Part shown: in pieces, positions 28,406-36,511 of the stretch
Position numbering within the stretch: position 1 is the stretch's first letter
How the letters are laid out: each line of letters begins with the position of its first letter
Source: Fuerstiella sp.
GTDB lineage: Bacteria; Planctomycetota; Planctomycetia; Planctomycetales; Planctomycetaceae
Assembly: GCA_029245955.1 (NCBI GenBank)
Contig: JAQWOH010000038.1
Location: 62,001 to 126,000, forward strand
Length of the DNA: 64,000 nucleotides
Direction: 5' to 3'
Made by a program: the position numbers and the translations under genes
Notes under the pieces: generated by a model
Databases searched by the model: none
Seen by the model: only the letters and a program-made list of their open reading frames with translations
What the model was told of the DNA's origin: nothing

Positions 28406-29347
28406 ATGGGCGGCTTATACGTGCATTTCCAATGCGACACAGGGATTGAGGCGATACCTTTGCTGTCGGCTGTCAGGCCTCAGAATACGCTCGCTGAACG
28501 GGTAGAATTTTGTGGCCGTGGGATGTTTCACGGCATTGAGGCACGCGTGGCATTGCTGCCAGCAGCGTTCGATACGGGAATTGTCTTTCGTCGCACGGAT
28601 CTTCCGGGTTCACCGCCGATCCGGGCTAACTGCGAATCTGTCGCCAGGGAGCCGCGACGTACGGTTCTGGCAGCGGCGGAAAACGTCCGTGTGGAGACGG
28701 TTGAACATCTGATGTCGGCCATGGCGGGTCTGCATGTTGATAACTGTGTCGTTGAGATAAGTGCCCCGGAAGTACCAGGGTTCGACGGGTCATGTCGTCC
28801 TTTTTGTGACGAAATTCTGACGGCGGGAACGGTCGCTCAGGATGCGGACGTCAATTCGGTTGTCGTCAGTGATGTATACACCGTGCGAAGTCGTAATCGA
28901 GCTCAGACACTGTTGCTGCGGCCGTATTTGTACTCATGTCTGGCCATGACTTATCACCTGGATTATGGTCGGCACAATCCTCTGCCGCCGCAGACGATGT
29001 CAGCGGAAATATCGCCGGAGTTCTTTTATACTGAGATCTCGCGGGCCAGGACATTCGTGCTGGAGAGTGAGATTTCAATGCTCCGGAAGATGGGCTATGG
29101 TAGGCATCTGACGTCCAGGGATCTTGTGGTGGTTGGTCGGGACGGTATTGAGGGCAATGTTCCGCGTTGGCCAGACGAAGCTGTTCGTCACAAAATCCTC
29201 GATTGTATCGGGGATCTGGCTCTGGCGGGAACGCCCATTTGTGGACATGTTACGGCGTGTCGTAGCGGGCACCACCTGAATCATGGACTTGCCGGGGTGA
29301 TCGAGTCACTCAAAAAGGAGCAGAGGTGTGGTCGTGTAGCAGCGTGA
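28406..29347 (+). CDS. lpxC: UDP-3-O-acyl-N-acetylglucosamine deacetylase
   Basis: LpxC catalyses the committed step of lipid A synthesis. The zinc ligands are all visible: H101 in TVEHLMSA, then H262 and D266 in HKILDCIGD. The catalytic His is in SGHHLNH near the C-terminus, and the FCGRGMFHG motif lies near the N-terminus. The conserved part begins near residue 26, so the first 25 residues are poorly supported. In-frame alternatives are GTG at 28421 or a TTG further on. The start sits 9 bases after an intrinsic terminator and has no clear Shine-Dalgarno, so the transcript must begin in or after the hairpin, or read through it. lpxA and a sugar oxidoreductase follow. Confidence 0.93.
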   Translation: MGGLYVHFQCDTGIEAIPLLSAVRPQNTLAERVEFCGRGMFHGIEARVALLPAAFDTGIVFRRTDLPGSPPIRANCESVAREPRRTVLAAAENVRVETVEHLMSAMAGLHVDNCVVEISAPEVPGFDGSCRPFCDEILTAGTVAQDADVNSVVVSDVYTVRSRNRAQTLLLRPYLYSCLAMTYHLDYGRHNPLPPQTMSAEISPEFFYTEISRARTFVLESEISMLRKMGYGRHLTSRDLVVVGRDGIEGNVPRWPDEAVRHKILDCIGDLALAGTPICGHVTACRSGHHLNHGLAGVIESLKKEQRCGRVAA

Positions 29348-29515
29348 ATCTGCATCTCCTGATTGTCGAGAGGCAAGCAGGAAGGCCGTAGAGTTAATAC
29401 AGACAGCTCCTGTGCTTTTATGGTCCAGCCAGGGATTCTGCTCGCTCAAACCGTTGTTTCGGGCCAGGCCTCGGAATTGGATTCCGAGACACGTCTCTTG
29501 ATCAGGATGATCACT

Positions 29516-30355
29516 ATGGAACCTCAAATTTCGTCGATGTCTCAGGTTTCCCCAAGCGCCCAGTTGGGCAAAGGGGTCGTCGTGGGGCCTTTCTGTCTGG
29601 TCGGTCCGGATGTGATTGTGGGCGACTTTACTGATCTCACCAGCCATGTTGTGTTATCCGGCAGAACGACGCTGGGTTGCCACAATAAGCTCTATCCCGG
29701 TTGTGTCATTGGCGGCGAGCCGCAGGATGTCAGCTATCAGGAGTCATCCACAGAAGTCTGCATTGGTGACGAAAATGTGTTCCGGGAGGGTGTTACGGTT
29801 AACCGTGGTGCCGAGAAGGAAGACCATATTACGCGTATTGGCAATCGCAACATGTTCATGGCCAACAGTCACGTGGCCCATAATTGCAGAATCTACGATG
29901 ATGTGATCCTGGTGAATGGTGTCCTGCTGGGGGGGCATGTGCATGTCCATGACCGCGCCATTGTCTCAGGAAATACGGTCGTTCATCATTTTTCCACCAT
30001 CGGCAAGCTTAGCTTTGTCAGTGGCGGTTGTCGTGTACCGCATGATATCCCACCGTTTATGCTGGCGGCGGGCAGCGATAATCCAACATTGAAAACAATC
30101 AATGTGGTCGGCATGCGTCGGGCGGGCATATCGGAGCATTCCATCGAGGTTATCCGAACGGCATTCAGAATGCTGTTCCGGAAGCGAAAGACCCTGGCGG
30201 AGGTACACGAATACTTCGATGAAACGCTTGACGGTGTGAAGCCTATGGAACTTTCACTGCTGCTGCGGTTTATTGAGGATCAGCGAGCCGGGAGACTTGG
30301 GCGGGCTCGAGAGGTTGTGCGGGTGCAGGGATCGGAGGGACGAAAAGCAGCATGA
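29516..30355 (+). CDS. lpxA: Acyl-ACP:UDP-N-acetylglucosamine O-acyltransferase
   Basis: LpxA starts lipid A synthesis by acylating UDP-GlcNAc. The left-handed beta-helix hexapeptide pattern runs from SPSAQLGKGVVVGPFCLVG onward. The catalytic His lies in NSHVAHNC, the substrate loop is IGGEPQDVSY, and a helical C-terminal domain follows. An open frame extends back to 29363, but the family begins at about this point and AGGA precedes the ATG at 29516 by 8-9 bases, giving 279 residues, near the usual 260-275. The last 4 bases overlap the next gene (ATGA), so the two are coupled. Confidence 0.94.
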   Translation: MEPQISSMSQVSPSAQLGKGVVVGPFCLVGPDVIVGDFTDLTSHVVLSGRTTLGCHNKLYPGCVIGGEPQDVSYQESSTEVCIGDENVFREGVTVNRGAEKEDHITRIGNRNMFMANSHVAHNCRIYDDVILVNGVLLGGHVHVHDRAIVSGNTVVHHFSTIGKLSFVSGGCRVPHDIPPFMLAAGSDNPTLKTINVVGMRRAGISEHSIEVIRTAFRMLFRKRKTLAEVHEYFDETLDGVKPMELSLLLRFIEDQRAGRLGRAREVVRVQGSEGRKAA

Positions 30356-31401
30356 CACACTTACGAATGGCAGTTGTGGGAGTTGGGTCACTTGGGCAGT
30401 ACCATGCTCAGAAACTTGCAGATTTCGATGACGTGGAGCTGATGGCCGTTATCGACCCCAACGAGTCACAGGGTCGCAGCGTTGCCGAGCAGAACGGAAC
30501 GCAGTGGGTGGCGTCTCCTGATGATCTCGATACTGAGTTGCACGGAGTGGTCGTTGCAACGCCGACTGCCTGTCACCTTGAAACGGCTCTGCGTTTCTTG
30601 CGGCTTGGCGTTCCCACATTCGTCGAGAAGCCACTTGCGGCCAATGTTCCGGATGCGACACAGTTGGTGGACGCCGCGATGCAGAACGACGTGATCCTGC
30701 AGGTGGGGCATATCGAACGTTTCAACCCAGCATTCTCACTGGCGACGGCCCACTGCGGCAGGCCATTGTACGTTCGCTGTCAGCGGGTCAGCCCGTACAC
30801 GTTCCGCTCGACGGATATTGGTGTCGTTCATGACCTGATGATTCATGACATCGATCTGGCTCTTGCGATAACGGGTGAATTGCCGGCGTCTGTGGATGCG
30901 TTTGGTGCTGTTGGCATCGGTCCCCATGAGGATATGGCCGTGGCCCGACTTAAGATGCCAGGGGGGGCTGTGATCGATCTTACCGCCAGTCGGATGAGTC
31001 CTTCAGTGGAGCGAACTTTGCAGATCTGGGGAACAAATGGTTGTGTTCACGCGGATCTTCAATCGCGAGTTGTGCGGGCGTGGGAGCCAAAAGGACAGTT
31101 CCGGGCCACACCGCAACTGGTGCATGCCATAGCCGCCAGTACGCCCGATCCCAGGACATTGAAGGATCGTGTCTTTGGTGAATGGATTCAGGCCAGCGAG
31201 CGTCAGGCGAGCTCTGAAGATGCGATGTCGCTGGAACTGCGGGATTTTGTCGGAGCAATTCGTATGCAATCAAAGCCGAAGGTGTCCGGAACCGAAGGCC
31301 TGAATGCGATGATGGTTGCCGAATCGGTCCTGGAATCTCTTGATGTGTGGTCTTATCAGACCGGACAAAAGAAGGGGCACCAGCTGAAAATAGCTGCCTG
31401 A
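30352..31401 (+). CDS. Gfo/Idh/MocA oxidoreductase coupled to lpxA (GnnA-like)
   Basis: The 349-residue enzyme has a Rossmann start VVGVGSLGQYHAQKL and the catalytic-lysine motif EKPLA. VGHIERFNPAF and HDLMIHDIDLALA lie in the second domain. This latter pattern is typical of sugar-nucleotide 3-dehydrogenases encoded beside lpxA. In Acidithiobacillus and Leptospira the homologue GnnA oxidises UDP-GlcNAc at C3, so that GnnB can install an amino group and LpxA makes amide-linked lipid A. The ATGA overlap with lpxA supports a lipid A role. No GnnB-like aminotransferase is adjacent, so the assignment is by context. Confidence 0.88.
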   Translation: MTHLRMAVVGVGSLGQYHAQKLADFDDVELMAVIDPNESQGRSVAEQNGTQWVASPDDLDTELHGVVVATPTACHLETALRFLRLGVPTFVEKPLAANVPDATQLVDAAMQNDVILQVGHIERFNPAFSLATAHCGRPLYVRCQRVSPYTFRSTDIGVVHDLMIHDIDLALAITGELPASVDAFGAVGIGPHEDMAVARLKMPGGAVIDLTASRMSPSVERTLQIWGTNGCVHADLQSRVVRAWEPKGQFRATPQLVHAIAASTPDPRTLKDRVFGEWIQASERQASSEDAMSLELRDFVGAIRMQSKPKVSGTEGLNAMMVAESVLESLDVWSYQTGQKKGHQLKIAA

Positions 31402-31521
31402 CATCAACTTGGGAAAATTCACGGTTGCTTGACCAGGCCGGGATCTCGCCGCATAATCGTCGATCCCCGGACGCGCCCCTGGCGTCGATGACGGCTGAAA
31501 ATACAGAGGTTTGGGCAATCC

Positions 31522-31911
31522 ATGCTAAAGGCAGAAGAGCTGGAGCAGTTCAAAAAGATGCTCCGAATGATTCAGGCGCGGCTTCGTGGCGATGTCGCTC
31601 AGATCGAAGAAGAGGCGTTTTCCGGTAAGAGCGGAGGCGATCACGGTTCGTCCAATCATATGGCGGAAATGGGCAGCGATGCCTGGGATCTCGACTTTTC
31701 GCTCCGCATCGTTGAAAATGATCAGGATTCTATGAAGGAGATTTCGACGGCTTTGCACAAAATCGATGAAGGTATCTTCGGTCTGTGTGAAATGTGCCTG
31801 GAGGCAGAGAAGCCGCAGTCGAAATCATGGATCCCTAAAGCGCGACTGAGAGCCATCCCGTATGCGCGGAACTGTGTCGCATGTGAACGAAAGCGAGAAG
31901 ACGAGGACTGA
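31522..31911 (+). CDS. DksA/TraR-type zinc-finger protein
   Basis: The 129-residue protein has an N-terminal coiled coil (EELEQFKKMLRMIQARL) and the family's DALDxID-like stretch (here STALHKIDEGIFGLCEMC). A four-Cys zinc finger, C-x2-C...C-x2-C, lies in its C-terminal half. The loop between Cys pairs is 25 residues, 8 more than the 17 typical of DksA. Such proteins bind RNA polymerase in the secondary channel. The stop codon overlaps the ATG of lspA (TGATG), so the genes are translationally coupled. Confidence 0.88.
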   Translation: MLKAEELEQFKKMLRMIQARLRGDVAQIEEEAFSGKSGGDHGSSNHMAEMGSDAWDLDFSLRIVENDQDSMKEISTALHKIDEGIFGLCEMCLEAEKPQSKSWIPKARLRAIPYARNCVACERKREDED

Positions 31912-32495
31912 TGGAGAAGCTGCCTCGGAATCGCGTCGTTTGTTTTACAATGGTGTCATCAGTTTGTCTCGCGCTTGACTTGTGGTCAAAGTCGATGGCG
32001 TTTCGATCGTTCGGCGTGAGAAACGGCGGTGAGTGGCTGCTAAACAACTCGTGGCTCCGGTTTCGTTTTTTCACAAGCTTGAACGAAGGGGCGCTGTGGG
32101 GAATGGGCCAGGGATTTGCGTGGGCGTTTGCAGTGCTCAGTGTAGGCGCCTTCTGCGGAATTATTTACTGGTTATTTGTCGCTCGCGCCGCCGAGAGTGT
32201 TCGGTTAACCGTATGTCTGGCGCTGGTGTCGGGGGGGACGCTCGGTAATCTGTACGACCGGCTGGGATGGCATGGAATTATTCTGCCCGGGCGTGACGAA
32301 CCGATCAAGGCAGTTCGCGATTTCTTCCACTTTCAATTCGGCGGTACGCCGGACCACCCGGCGCTGGACTGGGCCATCTTTAACGTGGCGGACATATGCC
32401 TGGTGAGTGGTGCTGTTATGCTGATGATTCAGTCGTTCTTAACGGAGCCGGAAATCACGGCCGGGACAACGACAGCATCTCCGACCGAACCATAG
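31911..32495 (+). CDS. lspA: Lipoprotein signal peptidase (signal peptidase II)
   Basis: LspA cleaves prolipoprotein signal peptides in the inner membrane. Four hydrophobic segments are visible, with conserved motifs NEGALWGMG, GGTLGNLYDR (first catalytic Asp) and FNVADICL (second catalytic Asp). The 194-residue length is slightly long because of an insertion around the periplasmic loop (GIILPGRDEPIKAVRDFF) and a Thr/Ser-rich tail. It is coupled to the DksA-type gene, an order also seen in other bacteria. Its substrates include several lipoproteins predicted in this window. Confidence 0.94.
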   Translation: MEKLPRNRVVCFTMVSSVCLALDLWSKSMAFRSFGVRNGGEWLLNNSWLRFRFFTSLNEGALWGMGQGFAWAFAVLSVGAFCGIIYWLFVARAAESVRLTVCLALVSGGTLGNLYDRLGWHGIILPGRDEPIKAVRDFFHFQFGGTPDHPALDWAIFNVADICLVSGAVMLMIQSFLTEPEITAGTTTASPTEP

Positions 32496-32577
32496 CCTGT
32501 CACGATGCGACGGCAAAGGTCTTCGCCCGGGCTGGTGTCACAGGTGCCCTGCTCTGGGCATACTTACGGAGGAGCGG

Positions 32578-33348
32578 CTAATTTCGTCGTAGAACGAAAA
32601 CAGTGTCGCCCATCTCATCGGACAATCGAAGCGGATCTTCAATGTCATACCAGAAGTCGTAGACGTCAAGCAGTTCGAATGCCGGGACTTGCTTGATTAG
32701 CTCCAGGAACTGATGAGCCTGATAAATCCGCATCTGGTAATCGGTTTCGAAGTACTGCGGTGAAACGGCATCGTCTGTCACGGCTTCCATATTGAATCTC
32801 AGTGTCTCCAGGCGGGTTGTCCGGTCGCACTGAGCCACATCCAGTTGCATGTTAACCGTTGTTCCGGCTTTCGAAACGCTCCATTCCTCGCTGTCTTCTT
32901 CGTCTGCATCGGGAGGCAGCAAGTGCATGCCGATCAGATACAAGCCGCCACTTCGAATGGAATCAGCGACAGCTCGAAGATGCTGCGCCGCGTCATCTTC
33001 GGTCAGCAGATGACGAAACGTATTGACCAGACAGTAGGCGATATCTGCTTCAGGTCGGCAAGACAGTTCGCGCATGTCCGCAACATGTACGTTCGCAGAC
33101 AGGCCTGCTTTGGCGAGGCGAGCGTCGGTATATGCAGCAGCCACGGTACTCAGGTCACAGGCTGATACGTCGTATCCTCGGTGTGCCAGCTCGACGACCA
33201 GCCGCCCGCCACCGCATCCGGGCTCCAGCAGTCGTTTTACCGGAAAGCTGCAATATTTACGGCCCGCCGCTTCGATGAAGTCAGCTTCCAGCAGGGTGTC
33301 GTCATCAAAGGCGAGGTCCCAGTACTGGGGGAAGTCATAGCAATTCAT
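32578..33348 (-). CDS. Class I SAM-dependent methyltransferase
   Basis: The Rossmann motif I reads LLEPGCGGGRLVVELAHRGYDV, with CDLS as the acidic loop of motif II, followed by an ADIAYCLVNTFRHLL strand (motif IV) and a long C-terminal beta region. The start at 33348 (256 residues) is chosen because the conserved fold begins just after it; an in-frame ATG at 33498 would add 50 residues without family character. The substrate is unknown. It lies downstream of, and convergent with, lspA. Confidence 0.8.
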   Translation of the reverse strand: MNCYDFPQYWDLAFDDDTLLEADFIEAAGRKYCSFPVKRLLEPGCGGGRLVVELAHRGYDVSACDLSTVAAAYTDARLAKAGLSANVHVADMRELSCRPEADIAYCLVNTFRHLLTEDDAAQHLRAVADSIRSGGLYLIGMHLLPPDADEEDSEEWSVSKAGTTVNMQLDVAQCDRTTRLETLRFNMEAVTDDAVSPQYFETDYQMRIYQAHQFLELIKQVPAFELLDVYDFWYDIEDPLRLSDEMGDTVFVLRRN

Positions 33349-33584
33349 GTCGGGATATTCACGCTGTCCTTCTGGAATGTCAAGACATCGCCAGCACCAG
33401 GATACAGTGTACAACAGACAGCTCAAATTGGGCTTTATGAGCAGTGCCGGGATGAAGTACCTTGTGATTGCAGCAATTCCGATTAAAACCCTGTTCACGG
33501 GGCCTGTTAGGTATCAGTATGCGCCGTCTTTAATGATGCGATACTTGCTTTGCCGCTGAGTATTATCTGTGTGGAGTCACCTGA

Positions 33585-34937
33585 ATGACACAGTCTGTTG
33601 TTCCTGAATCAATTGCCGCAGACGTTCTTCAGAAGATCGAGAACCAAACGGCTCAAGTCGGCGTGATCGGACTTGGATACGTTGGTCTGCCGCTGATCAG
33701 TGCTTTCACGAATGCTGGATTTCGCTGCATCGGTTACGACGTGGACAACAGCAAGGTGGAATCGCTGTCGGCCGGACGCAGCTATATCAAACACGTGGAA
33801 TCGGCTACCGTAGCTGACTGGATTGAACGTGACCTGTTGGAGCCGACGTCCGAAATGGAACGTCTTGGCGAGGCGGACGTGCTGCTGATCTGTGTGCCCA
33901 CGCCACTTACCCAAAGCCGTGACCCGGATCTGAAATACGTGGAACTCACAGCCCGGGCCATCGCTGCCTCGTTGCGTCCCGGCCAGCTTGTGATTCTGGA
34001 AAGTACCACCTACCCCACGACCACTCGCGATGTGATGGTGCCGATTCTGGAAGGCAATTCACGGGAACTTCGATGCGGTAAAGATTACTTTGTGGCCTAC
34101 AGTCCGGAACGCGAAGACCCGGGCAATCCGGATTTTACGGCCGCCGGCATTCCCAAAGTTGTCGGTGGCTACGATCAGGCAGGCTGCGATCTGGCCTGCA
34201 GTTTGTATTCAAAGGCCATTGTTCAGGTCATTCCAGTGGCGAATGCTGAAGTGGCGGAAGCCTGCAAAATTCTGGAAAACACATACCGCGCCGTCAACAT
34301 CGCAATGGTCAATGAGCTGAAGACACTGTTTGACCAGATGGGTATCGACATATGGGACGTCGTCGACGCCGCGAAGACAAAGCCGTTCGGGTTCCAGGCG
34401 TTTTATCCGGGACCAGGACTTGGTGGCCACTGCATTCCCATCGATCCGTTCTACCTGAGCTGGCTGGCACGTCGCCAGGGTATGAGTACTCGTTTTATTG
34501 AACTGGCGGGCGAAGTCAATTCGCGAATGCCACGTTACGTGATCAGCCAGTTGGCAGAGTTTCTCAACACCTGTGGCAAGCCAATTAAGGGCAGCAAAAT
34601 CTGCCTGTTAGGGATGGCTTACAAGAAAGACGTTGATGATCCACGAGAAAGTCCTTCATTCGAACTGCTGGAGCTGCTGCTTGAACGCGGCGCTGACGTG
34701 ACCTACAACGACCCTCACATTCCGGTGCTGCCGCAGGTGCGGCACCATCACGTACCGACGATGGAAAGCGAAGAACTAACCAGTGAGTTCCTGAGCGAGC
34801 AGGACTGTGTTCTGATTGCCACAGATCATTCGTCTTACGATTACGAATTCATCGTGGAGCATTCCCGAATGGTGCTGGACACTCGCAACGCTACCAGCGA
34901 CGTCGACTCCGGTCGCGACAGAATTTTCAAAGCCTGA
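33585..34937 (+). CDS. UDP-N-acetyl-hexosamine 6-dehydrogenase (WbpA/WecC type)
   Basis: This NAD-dependent sugar-nucleotide dehydrogenase makes a uronic acid for surface polysaccharide. The NAD motif GVIGLGYVGLPLI occurs near residue 26, and ILESTTYPTTT near 145. The catalytic Cys283 lies in GPGLGGHCIPIDPFYL, and the C-terminal substrate domain has the GMAYKKDVDDPRESPSFELLELL motif. These features fit the UDP-GlcNAc/UDP-ManNAc group rather than plain UDP-glucose dehydrogenase. The start follows GGAG. No other polysaccharide genes are adjacent. Confidence 0.92.
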   Translation: MTQSVVPESIAADVLQKIENQTAQVGVIGLGYVGLPLISAFTNAGFRCIGYDVDNSKVESLSAGRSYIKHVESATVADWIERDLLEPTSEMERLGEADVLLICVPTPLTQSRDPDLKYVELTARAIAASLRPGQLVILESTTYPTTTRDVMVPILEGNSRELRCGKDYFVAYSPEREDPGNPDFTAAGIPKVVGGYDQAGCDLACSLYSKAIVQVIPVANAEVAEACKILENTYRAVNIAMVNELKTLFDQMGIDIWDVVDAAKTKPFGFQAFYPGPGLGGHCIPIDPFYLSWLARRQGMSTRFIELAGEVNSRMPRYVISQLAEFLNTCGKPIKGSKICLLGMAYKKDVDDPRESPSFELLELLLERGADVTYNDPHIPVLPQVRHHHVPTMESEELTSEFLSEQDCVLIATDHSSYDYEFIVEHSRMVLDTRNATSDVDSGRDRIFKA

Positions 34938-35030
34938 AGCCCCGCTCAGCCCTCAATCGTGGCTGCTGATGGGCCGCCGACTTTCTTGTCTCATCACCTC
35001 GGTGGCGTGAGATTTATTTCGGATTCGTAC

Positions 35031-35981
35031 TTATTCCAGAGGAAGGCCGTAAGCTGTGGCGGCGTTTTTCCAGAAATAACGTTCGCTGGCGTCCTGTCCC
35101 TTCGCGGCAAAGTATGCATTGACCAGTCGAACGAAGCTCGCGTAGTCTCCGCTTTTCTTTGTACAGGGCCAGTTGCTGCCGTAGATCAGCCGTTCCGAAC
35201 CAAAGTATTTCCATAACGGATTCAGCACGGTGTGGTAATGGTCCGGATTCTGAGGAGCGGGTTGCTGAGTACATCGCTGATACAGCCCGGAGATCTTGCA
35301 GTATACATTCGGGTGCTTCGACAGGCTTGCGACGGCATTAATCCAGTCTTTGCCGGGTGGATTACCGTCGATGTCATAGCCCAGCACGTGGTCCACGATA
35401 ATTCGCAATCCCGGTAGTTTACCGGCCAGAGCATCGACTTCCTTCACGCCGGGGATTCCTTTTCCATTTGCAAGGATGTCGAGTGACAGCCCTGCCTGCT
35501 GAAGCAATCGGAAATTTGCCAGCACCTGCGGGTTCGTATAGTCGATTGGAGTGCTGTTGCGCGCTCGGATACCGACGAAGCGTTTGTCTTTACGCAGGCG
35601 ATTCAGCTTTCTGCCGAAGTCCTTTCGAGTAGGATCAATATTGCCGACCAGTGCGATATAGAAAGGGTCTCCGGCCACCTGATCCAGCACCCACTTGTTG
35701 TCCTCCAGGCGGTCACTTGCTTCGACGATCACGACTCCGGTCACGCCTGCAGACTTGGCGATGCGTGAGTACTCGTCCGGCAGGTGCGGCTTGTACAGCA
35801 CTTTGTCATCTGACGGCGGCCAGGGAATACCGCCCGGCCGCCCCGGGTCAAACAGATGGATGTGAGTGTCGATCAGGTGCTGTACACGTGGCAACGGCAA
35901 ATCGACCGGATTATCTTCCGCGAGCGCCGTCACTGAAAGAACGAGAATCGACGCCGCAATCAATGTGCGAAAAGTGTGCAT
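35031..35981 (-). CDS. Secreted amidohydrolase (amidohydrolase 2 / lactonase-like)
   Basis: A signal peptide (ending near VTALAED) precedes a TIM-barrel metal hydrolase: the first metal motif DTHIHLFDPGRPGG is near residue 40, a second His lies in VDHVLG, and an Asn/Ser motif YGSNWPCTK closes the barrel near residue 275. The closest groups are fuconolactonase-like and 2-pyrone-4,6-dicarboxylate lactonase-like enzymes. Export suggests an extracytoplasmic sugar lactone or similar substrate, but this is inferred. Confidence 0.85.
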   Translation of the reverse strand: MHTFRTLIAASILVLSVTALAEDNPVDLPLPRVQHLIDTHIHLFDPGRPGGIPWPPSDDKVLYKPHLPDEYSRIAKSAGVTGVVIVEASDRLEDNKWVLDQVAGDPFYIALVGNIDPTRKDFGRKLNRLRKDKRFVGIRARNSTPIDYTNPQVLANFRLLQQAGLSLDILANGKGIPGVKEVDALAGKLPGLRIIVDHVLGYDIDGNPPGKDWINAVASLSKHPNVYCKISGLYQRCTQQPAPQNPDHYHTVLNPLWKYFGSERLIYGSNWPCTKKSGDYASFVRLVNAYFAAKGQDASERYFWKNAATAYGLPLE

Positions 35982-36511
35982 TCAACATATTCCCGATGAC
36001 GTTTGATGTCTTTATCTGAATTCATCCGGTAAGCAGACTGAGCGGTGCCCACTGTTCTGAGCAGCCTGACAAGCATTGCACCGAATCCGGCTCCTCATAT
36101 CAACTGTACGGAGACATACGGATCATGAATCAGCAGGCCTCAGCAGAAATCGATTGGTGTGTCTCGACTAAGCGGTTCTCGACAGGCCTGAATTTGTGCG
36201 TCGTGAAAGACGCTGTGCACTTATCCCTCCGGTATGCGAGCCAGTGTTGCAACACCTGTTGAAACGTCTGCGGCCCCGGCCCTCATTACGGCACCTGCCT
36301 GTTAACTGGCGGCTTGATGAGTGCGACGTGTGTTCACGTTGGTTCGTGAGCCGTAAATGTTCAGGGGCCGAACCGGTGGGAGTTCAGGCAGGCGGTGTTT
36401 TCCCGGACGGTGACGTTGATCATTACTGTTCCCGGGCCACGAAATCGGGCAAGATACTGACAGAGTCCACGCTGCAGGCATACGTCGCTGAATTCGGAAC
36501 ACTGTAACACG
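35982..36511. other. Intergenic region before the AmmeMemoRadiSam gene
   Basis: About 530 bases between divergent genes. A 103-codon open frame at 36196-36507 on the plus strand has four Cys but no recognisable pattern, and its position just upstream of the fusion gene could also be leader. I leave it unassigned. Confidence 0.4.

Noticed and set aside
29929..29935. G7 run in lpxA as a possible phase-variation tract
   Set aside because: Seven bases within an essential gene encoding the normal GGH text; too short to stand out.
36196..36507. 103-codon open frame before the AmmeMemoRadiSam gene
   Set aside because: Random-looking composition and no ribosome-binding site; not enough to call a gene.
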